DNA of 64,000 nt. Source: Actinocorallia populi (GTDB taxonomy: Bacteria; Actinomycetota; Actinomycetes; Streptosporangiales; Streptosporangiaceae). The translations under genes were made by a program, and so were the position numbers. The stretch covers positions 620,001 to 684,000 of the forward strand of contig NZ_PVZV01000004.1 in NCBI RefSeq assembly GCF_002995495.1, written 5' to 3'. The notes under the pieces were generated by a model. The model worked only from the letters and a program-made list of their open reading frames with translations. It was not told the DNA's origin and did no database searches. Below, one piece after another: positions 1-8,671 of the stretch (its first letter is position 1; every line of letters begins with the position of its first letter).

Positions 1-327
1 CGCATCCCCTTCCGGACCAGGATCCCGCTGACCCGGGCCGCGCTCATGCGGCGCGACAACTACCGGTGCGTCTACTGCGGCAAGAAGGCCGAGACCATCG
101 ACCACGTGCTCCCGCGCAGCAAGGGCGGCAAGCACACGTGGGAGAACTGCGTGGCCTCCTGCACCCCCTGCAACCACCGCAAGGCCGACCGGCTCCTGGA
201 GGAGCTCGGCTGGTCCCTGGACATCCCCCCGGCCGTCCCGCGCGGCGCCCACTGGCGCCTGATCGGGCTGATCGGCTCCGACGGCGACCCCCAGTGGGCC
301 GCCTACGTCACCGAACCCGCCGCATAG
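1..327 (+). CDS. HNH endonuclease, 5' end outside window
   Basis: The reading frame is open from the first base, so the ATG at 46 is probably internal and the gene starts upstream. The visible 108 residues carry a classic HNH module: a CVYCG zinc knuckle, the DHVLPRSKGG core with the catalytic His, an Asn in WENCV, and a second CTPCNHRK knuckle. Proteins of this type in actinobacteria are about 165 residues, so roughly one third is missing. The biological role of this chromosomal HNH family is not known. FmdB-like gene follows after 9 nt, suggesting co-transcription. Confidence 0.85.
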   Translation, partial: RIPFRTRIPLTRAALMRRDNYRCVYCGKKAETIDHVLPRSKGGKHTWENCVASCTPCNHRKADRLLEELGWSLDIPPAVPRGAHWRLIGLIGSDGDPQWAAYVTEPAA

Positions 328-336
328 ACTACGGAC

Positions 337-552
337 ATGCCCCGCTACGACTACCGCTGCCGCTCCTGCGGCTCCACCTTCGAGCTGTCCCGCCCCATGT
401 CGGCCTCGGGCGACCCCGCGGTCTGCCCCGAGGGCCACGACGACACCGTCAAACTGCTGTCCACCGTCGCGGTGACCGGCGGCGCCGCCGCTCCGGTCCA
501 GCGCCCCTCCGGCGGCGGAGGCGGCTGCTGCGGCGGAGGCTGCTGCGGCTGA
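337..552 (+). CDS. FmdB-family zinc ribbon protein
   Basis: A 71-residue protein beginning MPRYDYRC with a first zinc knuckle C8-x2-C11 and a second CPEGH element (C30, H34), the layout of the FmdB regulatory-protein family. The C-terminus is a Gly-rich tail ending in two Cys pairs (CCGGGCCG), which could bind additional metal. The family is found across actinobacteria as a small putative regulator; its target is unknown. It follows the HNH gene closely, and a strong terminator lies downstream at 718-749. Confidence 0.75.
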   Translation: MPRYDYRCRSCGSTFELSRPMSASGDPAVCPEGHDDTVKLLSTVAVTGGAAAPVQRPSGGGGGCCGGGCCG

Positions 553-717
553 CCCGCCCCAGAACGCCCCGCCGCGACTCCGCACGCCCGATCCGGGCCG
601 CGACGAACGCGGAGCCGCCGACACTGATCATGCCGTGATCCCGCACGTCCCGTCCCGGCGGCGGGTTCGGCGCTCCCGGCCGTCAGGGCGGGCCCGCACC
701 GCGGGCCGTACGCGTCG

Positions 718-749
718 AGGCCCCCGCTTCCGGCTGGAAGCGGGGGCCT
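718..749. terminator. Bidirectional terminator hairpin
   Basis: A perfect 14-bp stem (arms 718-731 and 736-749) with a GGCT tetraloop sits between the FmdB gene and the convergent end of ilvD, and could stop transcription from both sides. The stretch 553-717 holds no supportable gene. Confidence 0.7.
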
Positions 750-784
750 CTGCGTTGGGGTCCGGCGGGCGGCGTCGGGCCGGT

Positions 785-2653
785 CTAGCCGATGCCGCCG
801 AGCTGGGAGACGTCGCGGGCGGCGCCGGTGGAGGCCGAGGTGGCCATGGCGGCGTAGGCCTGCAGGGCGGCGCTGACCGGGCGCTGGCGGTCCTTGGGGC
901 GGTGGCCGCCGAGGTCGGCCAGGAGCTTCTCGCGGCGGGCGGCCAGCTCCTCCTCGGGGACGTCCAGTTCCAGGACGCGGCGCGGGATGTCGATGACGAC
1001 GCGGTCGCCGTCCTCCACCAGGGCGATCTTGCCGCCGGCCGCGGCCTCGGGGGAGGCGTGGCCGATGGACAGGCCGCTGGTGCCGCCGGAGAAGCGGCCG
1101 TCGGTGATCAGCGCGCAGGCCTTGCCCAGGCCCCGGCCCTTGAGGAAGGACGTGGGGTAGAGCATCTCCTGCATGCCGGGACCGCCCCGCGGACCCTCGT
1201 AGCGGATCACCACGACGTCACCGGCCTTGACCTTCTTGCCGAGGATGCCCTCGACCGCGTCCTCCTGGGACTCGAAGACCACCGCGGGGCCGGAGAACGT
1301 CCACAGCTCCTCCTCGACGCCCGCGGTCTTCACGATCGCGCCGTCGGGGGCGATGTTGCCGTACAGCACCGCCAGGCCGCCGTCCTTGGTGTAGGCGTGC
1401 TCGACCGAGCGGACGCAGCCGTTCTCCCGGTCCAGGTCCAGGGCGTCCCAGCGGGTGTCCTGGCTGTAGGCCTCGGTGGTGCGCACCCCGCCGGGCGCGG
1501 CGTGGTACAGCTCCAGCGCGTCGGGCCTGACCTGCTCCGAGCGCGGGTCCCAGGCGTCCAGGAACTCGCCCAGCGACGAGCCGTGGATGGTGTGCACGTC
1601 GCGGTGCAGCAGCCCGGCGCGGTCCAGTTCGCCCAGCAGGGCGGGGATGCCGCCGGCGCGGTGCACGTCCTCGACGTGGTACTTGGCGGTGGCGGGCGCG
1701 ACCTTGCAGATGCAGGGCACCCGGCGGGAGAGCTCGTCGATCTCCTTGAGGCCGAAGTCGACGTTCGCCTCGCGGGCCGCGGCCAGCAGGTGCAGGATCG
1801 TGTTGGTCGAGCCGCCCATGGCCACGTCCAGGGCCATCGCGTTCTCGAAGGCGTCGCGGGTGGCGATCGACAGCGGCAGGACGGAGGCGTCGTCCTGCTC
1901 GTAGTAGCGCCGGGAGATGTCCATGATGACGCGCCCGGCCTCCTGGAAGAGGGCCTTGCGGGCGGCGTGGGTGGCCAGCGTGGTGCCGTTGCCCGGCAGC
2001 GCCAGGCCGAGGGCCTCGGTGAGGCAGTTCATCGAGTTGGCGGTGAACATGCCCGAGCAGGAGCCGCAGGTCGGGCAGGCGTTCTCCTCCAGCTCGTCCA
2101 GCTCCTCCTGGGAGACGGACTCGTCGGCCGCGGCGATCATCGGGTCGATGAGGTCGAGCTTGCGCACGGTCTTGGCGGTGCCGTCGACGACGGTGACCTT
2201 GCCGGCCTCCATCGGGCCGCCGGAGACGAAGACGGTGGGGATGTTCAGCCGCAGCGCGGCGATGAGCATGCCCGGGGTGATCTTGTCGCAGTTCGATAGG
2301 CAGATCAGCGCGTCGGCGCAGTGCGCCTCGACCATGTACTCGACGGCGTCGGCGATCAGCTCGCGCGAGGGCAGCGAGTAGAGCATGCCGTGGTGGCCCA
2401 TGGCGATGCCGTCGTCGACCGCGATGGTGTTGAACTCCCGCGGGATTCCGCCCGCCTCGCGGACGGCCTCGGCCACGACCTGGGCGACCTCGCGCAGGTG
2501 GACGTGGCCCGGCACGAACTGGGTGAAGCTGTTGGCGATCGCGATGATCGGCTTGCCGAAGTCCTCGCGGGCGACGCCGGTGGCGCGCAGCAGGGCGCGC
2601 GCGCCCGCCATGTTGCGGCCGTGGGTGACCGTACGAGACCTGAGCGGAGGCAT
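785..2653 (-). CDS. ilvD: Dihydroxy-acid dehydratase
   Basis: A 622-residue protein that matches IlvD in length and motifs. It dehydrates 2,3-dihydroxy-3-methylbutanoate and its ethyl homologue to 2-keto acids in valine, leucine and isoleucine synthesis. The Fe-S cluster ligands are seen in CDKITPGM and [11 protein letters not shown], followed by the [13 protein letters not shown] stretch. The frame is open further upstream, but I chose the ATG at 2651-2653 ([12 protein letters not shown]), because family members begin here and a GGGAG ribosome site lies before it. The NERD-domain gene lies upstream on the same strand behind its own terminator, so ilvD probably has its own promoter. Confidence 0.95.
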   Translation of the reverse strand: MPPLRSRTVTHGRNMAGARALLRATGVAREDFGKPIIAIANSFTQFVPGHVHLREVAQVVAEAVREAGGIPREFNTIAVDDGIAMGHHGMLYSLPSRELIADAVEYMVEAHCADALICLSNCDKITPGMLIAALRLNIPTVFVSGGPMEAGKVTVVDGTAKTVRKLDLIDPMIAAADESVSQEELDELEENACPTCGSCSGMFTANSMNCLTEALGLALPGNGTTLATHAARKALFQEAGRVIMDISRRYYEQDDASVLPLSIATRDAFENAMALDVAMGGSTNTILHLLAAAREANVDFGLKEIDELSRRVPCICKVAPATAKYHVEDVHRAGGIPALLGELDRAGLLHRDVHTIHGSSLGEFLDAWDPRSEQVRPDALELYHAAPGGVRTTEAYSQDTRWDALDLDRENGCVRSVEHAYTKDGGLAVLYGNIAPDGAIVKTAGVEEELWTFSGPAVVFESQEDAVEGILGKKVKAGDVVVIRYEGPRGGPGMQEMLYPTSFLKGRGLGKACALITDGRFSGGTSGLSIGHASPEAAAGGKIALVEDGDRVVIDIPRRVLELDVPEEELAARREKLLADLGGHRPKDRQRPVSAALQAYAAMATSASTGAARDVSQLGGIG

Positions 2654-2746
2654 GAAGGGACTCTCCCAACCGTGGATCTGAAGGTGGGCGGCCCCGGGTG
2701 GGGGCGTCACGAAGGAAGTCGGTGCACCCCAGCCTACCGAACGACG

Positions 2747-2773
2747 GCACCCCGCCCGCTCCCGGCGGGGTGC
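2747..2773 (-). terminator. Terminator after NERD-domain gene
   Basis: A 10-bp perfect stem (GCACCCCGCC with its complement, loop of 7) lies 28 nt past the stop of the minus-strand NERD gene and before ilvD. Confidence 0.55.
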
Positions 2774-2800
2774 GCTCGCCTCCATGCCGGAGATCGGCGG

Positions 2801-3559
2801 TCAGTCGAACTTGGACGGCAGGATCTTGGCGGCGGCGTCGGCGATCCTGGCGACCTCCTCGTCCGTCAGGACCTTGGGGCGTTTTCGCAGGTAATTCCTG
2901 GCTTTTCCACCCGAGTAGACGTCCACGTTGCGCACGGTCATCACCCGCCACGGCACGGACGGGCCGTAGATCGCCACCGACGGCTGGACCGGGATCTCCT
3001 GGCCCAGCGTCAGGCTGAGCAGCCGGCTGGCCTGGTTGGCCTCCCAGCGCGCCTCGTCCAGCCGGTCCTTCTTCTCGAACGGCCCGTGGAACAGCCTCGT
3101 GTGCGACAGGGTGCGCACCGGGAGCCGCTTGTCCCAGGACTCGGAGTCGATCGCGAAGACCCCCGTCGGGCCGATCACCAGGTGGTCGATCTGCCCGTCG
3201 CTGACGCCGTCGTCGTCGCGGGGGATGGACCGGGCGTGCAGCACCCGCCAGCCCTTCTTGCTCAGGCCGCTCAGCTGCTTGGCGGTCTTGCGCTCGGCCG
3301 GCGACGCGCGGGGCCCGCCGTCCCCCGCCCTGGCCTTGCGGATCGTGTCCGCGACCACCGCGACCACCGCGGCCGTCAGGCCGATGCGGGGGTCGAAGAC
3401 GATCGCGAACAACAGGCCGACGACGGCGGCGAACGCCACCCGCAGGATCCACCGGCGCACGTCGGGACGGGCCAGGATCTCGCGGAAGTCGAGGTTCCCG
3501 CCGCCCTCCGGCGGCTGCCCTCGGGCGTCGCCGGTCTCGCCACGGTCGGTCATGGCCAT
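2801..3559 (-). CDS. NERD-domain membrane protein
   Basis: A 252-residue protein with two hydrophobic segments at about residues 36-72, then a nuclease-related (NERD) domain from about residue 88: SDGQIDHLVIGPTGVFAIDS is the typical core, with the acidic residues of a PD-(D/E)XK-like fold and a later WEANQASRLL helix. NERD proteins are thought to be related to restriction-type nucleases, but activity here is not shown. The second ATG (MTDRG) two codons later is an equally good start. A second NERD protein is at 12740-13501. Confidence 0.75.
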   Translation of the reverse strand: MAMTDRGETGDARGQPPEGGGNLDFREILARPDVRRWILRVAFAAVVGLLFAIVFDPRIGLTAAVVAVVADTIRKARAGDGGPRASPAERKTAKQLSGLSKKGWRVLHARSIPRDDDGVSDGQIDHLVIGPTGVFAIDSESWDKRLPVRTLSHTRLFHGPFEKKDRLDEARWEANQASRLLSLTLGQEIPVQPSVAIYGPSVPWRVMTVRNVDVYSGGKARNYLRKRPKVLTDEEVARIADAAAKILPSKFD

Positions 3560-3740
3560 AGCTCAACCCCTCTTCGGGAAACGGACGCTTCGTGATCAGC
3601 CGGCCTCGGGGACATGATCCTCTGCGCGCAGGGTAACCACGTGCGCCCGCGGCCGCCTAGGGGGGTCCGGTTAACAGTTTTCTTGCCTGCCCGACCGGAT
3701 TGACAACATTTACCGGCGGGTAAGTTCTTCTGCCCGGCAC

Positions 3741-4919
3741 TTACTGCCGCCAGATCACGACCAGCGCGCAGTCGTCGTCGTGCGCGTCCGACATCGACTG
3801 GACGATCTCCCGCGCGCCCCGGCGGAAGCCCTGGGGGATCAGCCGCTCGGCCTCGCCCAGCAGAGCGTCGATGCCGGCGTCCAGGTCCCGGCCGGGGATC
3901 TCCACCAGGCCGTCGGTGTAGAGCATGAGCGCGTCGCCCGGCCGGAGGCGGCCGCTCTCCGGCTCGCACTTGAGGTCGGGCACCACGCCCAGCACCACGC
4001 CCTTGGCGGTGCCGACCTGCCAGGTGCCGCTGGAGGCGACGAACTTGACGGCCGGGGGGTGCCCGGCGGACTCCACGGTGTACTCACCGCTCTCCAGGTC
4101 GACCACCACGTGGACGGCGGTGACGAAGCCCTCGTCCCAGCGCTGCCGGTGGAGGTAGGTGTTGCAGGCCGACAGGAACGTCTCGGCGCGGACCGAGCCG
4201 AGCAGCCCGCCGAACGCCCCGGAGAGCATGAGCGCCCGGGTGCCGGCCTCGATGCCCTTGCCCGAGACGTCCACCAGCGCGACCTCCAGGAGGTCGCGGC
4301 CGTCGTCGGAGAGGTGCCGGCAGGAGACCACGAAGTCGCCGCCGAAGGAGGAGCCGCCCGCCTGCGCCAGCTCGACCTTGCTGTCCCAGCCCTGCGGCAG
4401 CGCCGGGATCTGGCCCTGGCGGTTGAGCCGGTCGCGCAGCTCCAGCAGCATCGACTCGCCGCGCAGGCCCTGGACGCCCAGCTGCTGGCGGGTGCGCGAG
4501 AGCGACAGGCCGAGCAGGGTGGTCAGCGCGAGGGTGATGACGATGCCGGGGGAGAAGCTGCGCTCCAGGGCGAAGGAGTCGATGCTCAGCACCACGGCGA
4601 CCACGACGAGCAGCGCGCTGAAGGCGCGCACCCGCAGCACCAGCCCGCCGGCCAGGACGATGAGCACCAGGGCGCTGGGCGGGAACCAGCGCTGGGAGAC
4701 CAGGAGCGTTCCCAGGCACATGAGCGCCGAGGCCAGGGCCAGGGCGGCGAAGAGGTAGCGCTCGCGGACCCGGCCGCGCCGCAGCCAGCGGTAGAGGGTC
4801 ACCAGGAAGGGCACGCGCCTCAGCTGGGCACGTACCTTCGGCGGGAGCAGGTGAACCAGGCGCTGAAGCATGTCGCCCGCCACTGTACCGAGCGAAACGC
4901 GCGGAGGGCGGTAATCCAC
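3741..4919 (-). CDS. SpoIIE/RsbU-type PP2C phosphatase, membrane-bound
   Basis: A 392-residue protein. Residues about 55-150 form several membrane helices; the C-terminal half is a PPM phosphatase domain of the SpoIIE class. Metal-binding and core motifs are visible: FGGDF, VDVSGKG, SAGHPPA, YTDGLVE and the final DDDCALVVI. Such enzymes dephosphorylate anti-sigma-factor antagonists in partner-switching regulation; no anti-sigma or antagonist gene is adjacent. The start may instead be the ATG at 4871 (MLQRLV). It is upstream of the NERD gene on the same strand, with a 180-nt gap. Confidence 0.85.
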   Translation of the reverse strand: MDYRPPRVSLGTVAGDMLQRLVHLLPPKVRAQLRRVPFLVTLYRWLRRGRVRERYLFAALALASALMCLGTLLVSQRWFPPSALVLIVLAGGLVLRVRAFSALLVVVAVVLSIDSFALERSFSPGIVITLALTTLLGLSLSRTRQQLGVQGLRGESMLLELRDRLNRQGQIPALPQGWDSKVELAQAGGSSFGGDFVVSCRHLSDDGRDLLEVALVDVSGKGIEAGTRALMLSGAFGGLLGSVRAETFLSACNTYLHRQRWDEGFVTAVHVVVDLESGEYTVESAGHPPAVKFVASSGTWQVGTAKGVVLGVVPDLKCEPESGRLRPGDALMLYTDGLVEIPGRDLDAGIDALLGEAERLIPQGFRRGAREIVQSMSDAHDDDCALVVIWRQ

Positions 4920-4957
4920 CGCACCCTTACCTTCATGGCATCGCTTGACCCTTGCTG

Positions 4958-4974
4958 TTGCGACTTACTTGCAA
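4958..4974. promoter_or_regulatory. Nur-box-like operator before cbiM
   Basis: TTGCGA-N5-TTGCAA fits the streptomycete Nur (nickel uptake regulator) consensus TTGCAA-N5-TTGCAA at 11 of 12 half-site positions, with the right 5-nt spacing. It lies 57 nt upstream of the ECF transporter start, where a repressor would act. Fit to the consensus is seen; nickel control is inferred. Confidence 0.6.
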
Positions 4975-5031
4975 TTAATCTGGACGGGTTCCCACCGGAA
5001 CAAGACCCCCTGATGAGGGAGGAATGCCGCT

Positions 5032-5736
5032 GTGCATGTTCCCGACGGGTTCATCGACGCTCCGGTGTCGGCGGTCGCGGGAGTGATCGCCGCAGCCGGG
5101 ATCGCGGTGTCGCTGCGCGGCTCACGCCGCGAGCTGGACGACCTCACCGCCCCGCTGGCCGGGCTCACCGCCGCCTTCGTCTTCGCCGCCCAGATGCTCA
5201 ACTTCCCCGTCGCCGGCGGCACCAGCGGCCACCTGCTGGGCGGGGCGCTCGCCGCCATCCTGGTCGGGCCGTTCACCGGGGTCCTGGTGGTCTCGGTGGT
5301 GCTGGCCGTCCAGGCGCTGATCTTCGCCGACGGCGGCCTGACCGCCCTCGGGGTGAACATCACGATCATGGCGGTGGTGACGGCCGCCGTCGGGTACGGG
5401 GTGTTCCGCCTCCTGGTGAGGGTGCTGCCGCGCTCCCGGCCGAGCGCGACGGCCGCGGCGTTCGTCGCGGCGCTGGTCTCGGTGCCCGCCTCCGCCCTGT
5501 CCTTCGTCGCCTTCTACGCCGTGGGCGGAACCACCGACGTCCCCCTGTCCACGGTCGTCCCGGCGATGCTGGGCGTGCACGTCCTCATCGGCCTGGGCGA
5601 GGCGCTGATCACCGCGCTGACGGTCTCCAGCGTGCTGGCCGTCCGGCCCGACCTGGTCCACGGGGCCCGCGGCCTGTCCGAACCGCTGAGGCTGGTCGTG
5701 AACGAACCGCGCAGGCCCGAGGAGGCGGCGAGCTGA
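5032..5736 (+). CDS. cbiM: ECF transporter substrate-binding component CbiM/NikM
   Basis: A 234-residue membrane protein beginning MHVPDGF: the N-terminal Met-His-x-Pro segment supplies metal ligands in Co2+/Ni2+ S-components. GTG start at 5032, with GAGGGAGGA at 5016-5024. Conserved QMLNFPVAGGTSGH and NITIMAV segments follow, with about six membrane helices. It captures the metal ion for the T and A components encoded downstream. The PDGLE partner and the Nur-type operator argue for nickel rather than cobalt; no cobalamin riboswitch was found upstream. Confidence 0.9.
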   Translation: MHVPDGFIDAPVSAVAGVIAAAGIAVSLRGSRRELDDLTAPLAGLTAAFVFAAQMLNFPVAGGTSGHLLGGALAAILVGPFTGVLVVSVVLAVQALIFADGGLTALGVNITIMAVVTAAVGYGVFRLLVRVLPRSRPSATAAAFVAALVSVPASALSFVAFYAVGGTTDVPLSTVVPAMLGVHVLIGLGEALITALTVSSVLAVRPDLVHGARGLSEPLRLVVNEPRRPEEAAS

Positions 5737-6071
5737 TGAGCCTGAGGAGACTGCTGGCCCTGGGCGTCCTCGTCGCCGCCGTCCTGGCCGGGATCGTCAG
5801 CTACTACGCCAGTTCCCACCCCGACGGCCTGGAACGGGTCGCCGAGGACAAGGGCTTCAACGCCGAGGAGAAGGACCACGCGCTGGGGGACTCCCCGCTG
5901 GCCGACTACGGGGTGAAGGGCGTGGCGGACGAGCGCGCCTCCGTGGGCCTGTCCGGGATCATCGGCGTGGGCGTGGTCCTCGTCGCGGGGACGGGGCTCT
6001 TCTGGATGCTGCGCGGCCGTCCGGACGGCGGGGGCGAACCGGCCGAACCGGCAGGGAAGACGCGCGCCTGA
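5736..6071 (+). CDS. PDGLE-domain (CbiN/NikN-like) subunit
   Basis: A 111-residue protein with an N-terminal membrane helix, the diagnostic HPDGLERVAED segment just outside it, a conserved GDSPLADYGVKG stretch and a C-terminal helix. This is the PDGLE domain that assists CbiM/NikM in metal loading. Its ATG overlaps the cbiM stop (TGATG), indicating translational coupling. The frame is open far upstream in antisense DNA, which is not coding. Confidence 0.85.
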   Translation: MSLRRLLALGVLVAAVLAGIVSYYASSHPDGLERVAEDKGFNAEEKDHALGDSPLADYGVKGVADERASVGLSGIIGVGVVLVAGTGLFWMLRGRPDGGGEPAEPAGKTRA

Positions 6072-6072
6072 G

Positions 6073-6849
6073 ATGGGCGCGGGGCACGCTCACCCGATGT
6101 ACCGGCCGGGGGACTCGCCGGTGCACCGGCTGCCCCCGCACTGCAAGATCCTCGCCGTGCTCGGCTTCGTGCTGGCCGTGGTCGCCACCCCGCGCGAGCA
6201 GATGTGGGCCTTCGCGGTCTACGCGCTGCTGCTCGCGGGAGCGGCCGCGTTCGCCGGGGTCCCGTACGGGCACGTCGCCCGGCGGGTGCTGATCGAGGTC
6301 CCGTTCGTGGGGTTCGCCTTCCTGCTGCCGTTCCTGGCCACCGGCCCCCGGGTGGAGGTGCTCGGCCTGGAGGTGAGCCAGAACGGCCTGTGGGGGGCCT
6401 GGAACATCCTGGCCAAGGGGACGCTCGGCGTGGTCGCCTCGATCCTGCTGGCCACCACCACCGAGCCCAGGGTGCTGCTGCTGGGCGTCGAGCGGCTGCG
6501 CGTCCCGCCGCTGCTCACCCAGATCGCCACTTTCATGTTCCGCTACGGCGACGTGGTGGTGGCGGAGATGCGCCGGATGAGGACGGCCCGCGCGGCCCGC
6601 GGCTTCGAGGCCCGCGACCTGCGCGACGCCCGGATCCTGGGACGCTCCCTCGGCGCGCTGTTCCTGCGCTGCTTCGAGCGGGGCGAGCGGGTCCACCTGG
6701 CCATGCTCAGCCGCGGCTACGACGGTCGGATGCCCGTTCTGCTGAGGACCGACGCCTCCGGCGGCCAGTGGGCGGCCAGCGCGGTCCTGCCCGCCACCGC
6801 CGCGGCGGTCTCGCTGGCTGCTTGGATGGCGCAGTGGACGCTTCTCTGA
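6073..6849 (+). CDS. cbiQ: ECF transporter transmembrane component CbiQ
   Basis: A 258-residue T-component with about five membrane helices. It couples ATP hydrolysis to movement of the S-component. The coupling-helix signatures are visible as RRMRTARAARGF and, towards the C-terminus, LAMLSRGYDG, which fit the Ala-Arg-Gly motifs of the family. It starts 1 nt after the PDGLE gene stop and overlaps the cbiO start by 16 nt. Confidence 0.9.
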   Translation: MGAGHAHPMYRPGDSPVHRLPPHCKILAVLGFVLAVVATPREQMWAFAVYALLLAGAAAFAGVPYGHVARRVLIEVPFVGFAFLLPFLATGPRVEVLGLEVSQNGLWGAWNILAKGTLGVVASILLATTTEPRVLLLGVERLRVPPLLTQIATFMFRYGDVVVAEMRRMRTARAARGFEARDLRDARILGRSLGALFLRCFERGERVHLAMLSRGYDGRMPVLLRTDASGGQWAASAVLPATAAAVSLAAWMAQWTLL

Positions 6850-7583
6850 AGGTCAGCGGGCTGGCCTACGCCTACCCGGACGGCACGCAGGCCCTGTTCG
6901 GCGTGGACGTCACCATCGGCAGGGGCGAGCGGGTCGCGCTCCTGGGGCCCAACGGGGCGGGCAAGACGACGTTCGTGCTGCACCTGAACGGGATCCTGCA
7001 CGGCGGGGCCGGGACGGTGCGCGTCGGCGGCATGGAGGTCGACCCCCGCGACAAGAAGGCGCTCAGGGAGATCCGCCGCCGGGTCGGCCTGGTCTTCCAG
7101 GACCCCGACGACCAGCTGTTCATGCCGACCGTCCGCGAGGACGTGGCGTTCGGCCCGGCGAACCTGGGCGTGCGCGGCGCGGAGCTGGAGCGCAGGGTCG
7201 CCGCGGCGCTGGAGCGGGTCGGCATGGCGCACGTGGCCGACCGGGCGCCCCAGCACCTGAGCTTCGGGCAGCGCCGGCGCGTGGCCGTGGCGACGGTCCT
7301 GGCGATGGAGCCGGAGATCCTGGTGCTGGACGAGCCGTCGTCCAACCTCGACCCTGCCTCGCGCCGGGAGCTCGCCGAGATCCTGTCGTCGCTGGACGTC
7401 ACGGTGCTGATGGTCACCCACGACCTGCCGTACGCGGCGCAGCTGTGCCCGCGCTCGCTCGTCCTGTCCGGCGGGGTGGTCGTGGCGGACGGGCCGACGC
7501 ACGAGCTGCTGGCCGACGAGCGGCTCATGGCCGAGCACCGGCTGGAGCTGCCCTACGGGTTCGTCGTCCCGCAGCGCTCCTGA
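6834..7583 (+). CDS. cbiO: ECF transporter ATPase CbiO
   Basis: A 249-residue ABC ATPase with Walker A GPNGAGKTT, Q-loop VFQDPDDQLF, signature LSFGQRRR, Walker B ILVLDEPSSNLDP and the switch His in TH. The QDPDDQLFMPTV stretch is typical of CbiO/EcfA. The signature reads LSFGQ rather than LSGGQ, a change common in this group. The frame is open upstream through cbiQ; GTG at 6834 is the most likely start because it puts the first beta strand at the right distance. The earlier TTG at 6822 is possible. Confidence 0.9.
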   Translation: MDASLKVSGLAYAYPDGTQALFGVDVTIGRGERVALLGPNGAGKTTFVLHLNGILHGGAGTVRVGGMEVDPRDKKALREIRRRVGLVFQDPDDQLFMPTVREDVAFGPANLGVRGAELERRVAAALERVGMAHVADRAPQHLSFGQRRRVAVATVLAMEPEILVLDEPSSNLDPASRRELAEILSSLDVTVLMVTHDLPYAAQLCPRSLVLSGGVVVADGPTHELLADERLMAEHRLELPYGFVVPQRS

Positions 7584-7649
7584 CGAAGTCCCCGTCCTCT
7601 GACGGTGCGTTCCGGTTGCGCCACCCCCGGTGATCCACCAGACTGACCA

Positions 7650-7664
7650 TGACAACGGTTTTCA
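7650..7664. promoter_or_regulatory. Zur-box-like palindrome
   Basis: TGACAACGGTTTTCA fits the actinobacterial Zur consensus TGAAAAYGRTTTTCA at all but one or two positions and is nearly self-complementary. It sits 54 nt before the GTG of the CooC-like gene. The match is seen by eye; regulation by Zur or another Fur-family protein is inferred. Confidence 0.5.
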
Positions 7665-7717
7665 TTGTTATGTCTCATCGTCGTGCCGTGCCGGGCACCG
7701 AACATCAGGGGGGAAGC

Positions 7718-8653
7718 GTGAAGGTCGCTTTCGTGGGCAAGGGCGGTAGCGGGAAGACGACGCTCTCGTCGTTGTTCGTCCGCCACCTGGCCGGGGTCGG
7801 GCTGCCCGTCGTGGCCGTGGACGCCGACATCAACCAGCACATGGGCACCGCGCTCGGGCTGCCGGAGGGGCTCGCGGCCCCGGCGCTGGGCGACCACCTG
7901 CCGGCGCTCAAGGAGTACCTGCGCGGGGACAACCCGCGGATCTCCTCGGCCGCCGCGATGGTCAAGACGACGCCGCCCGGCGCGGGCTCCCGGCTGCTGC
8001 GCCTGCACGGCCCCGACCCGTTCCACACCGAATACGCGCTCGCCCTGCAGCCGGGCCTGTCCCTCCTGGCCACCGGCCCGTTCACCGACGACGACCTGGG
8101 CGTGGCGTGCTACCACTCCAAGACCGGCGCGGTGGAGCTGTACCTCAACCACCTGGTCGACGGTCCGGGCGAGTACGTCGTGGTCGACATGACCGCCGGG
8201 GCCGACACCTTCGCGTCGGGGCTGTTCACCCGGTTCGACGTGATGTTCCTGGTGGCCGAGCCGACCCGCAAGGGGGTGAGCGTCTACCGGCAGTACACCG
8301 AGTACGCCCGGGACTACGACGTCGCGATCAAGGTCGTCGGCAACAAGGTCCACGACGAGGAGGACGTCGCCTACCTGCGCGAGCACGTGGGGGAGGACCT
8401 GCTGACCTGGTTCGGGCACTCCCCGGCGGTGCGGGCGATCGAGCAGGGGCGGCCCGGCGCCGCCCTGGAGGACGCCGGCGTCGCGGCCCTGGACGTGCTG
8501 CGCAAGGCCGTCGACGAACGGGTCAAGGACTGGCCGAAATACCTGGAGCAGGCCGCGGAGTTCCACCGCAGGAACGCCCGCAGCTGGGCCAACCGGGCGG
8601 TCGGCGAGGACCTGGAGGCGCAGATCGACCCCGGATTCGCCTTCCCCGGCTGA
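7718..8653 (+). CDS. CooC/MinD-like P-loop ATPase
   Basis: A 311-residue protein starting VKVAFVGKGGSGKTT: a deviant Walker A with the signature Lys of the SIMIBI MinD/CooC class, then VVAVDADIN (Walker A') and VVVDMTAG (Walker B). CooC proteins load nickel into carbon monoxide dehydrogenase; no such enzyme is visible here. I chose GTG 7718, with the AGGGGGGAAG ribosome site before it, over TTG/ATG codons near 7649, which would lie inside the Zur-like box. It follows the probable nickel transporter, so a metallochaperone role is plausible. Confidence 0.8.
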   Translation: MKVAFVGKGGSGKTTLSSLFVRHLAGVGLPVVAVDADINQHMGTALGLPEGLAAPALGDHLPALKEYLRGDNPRISSAAAMVKTTPPGAGSRLLRLHGPDPFHTEYALALQPGLSLLATGPFTDDDLGVACYHSKTGAVELYLNHLVDGPGEYVVVDMTAGADTFASGLFTRFDVMFLVAEPTRKGVSVYRQYTEYARDYDVAIKVVGNKVHDEEDVAYLREHVGEDLLTWFGHSPAVRAIEQGRPGAALEDAGVAALDVLRKAVDERVKDWPKYLEQAAEFHRRNARSWANRAVGEDLEAQIDPGFAFPG

Positions 8654-8671
8654 GCTTGGGAGACTTGGCGC

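Noticed and set aside
4920-5031. Cobalamin riboswitch before cbiM
   Set aside because: Only about 110 nt is available and no B12-box-like conserved segment was seen; a Nur-type box fits better.
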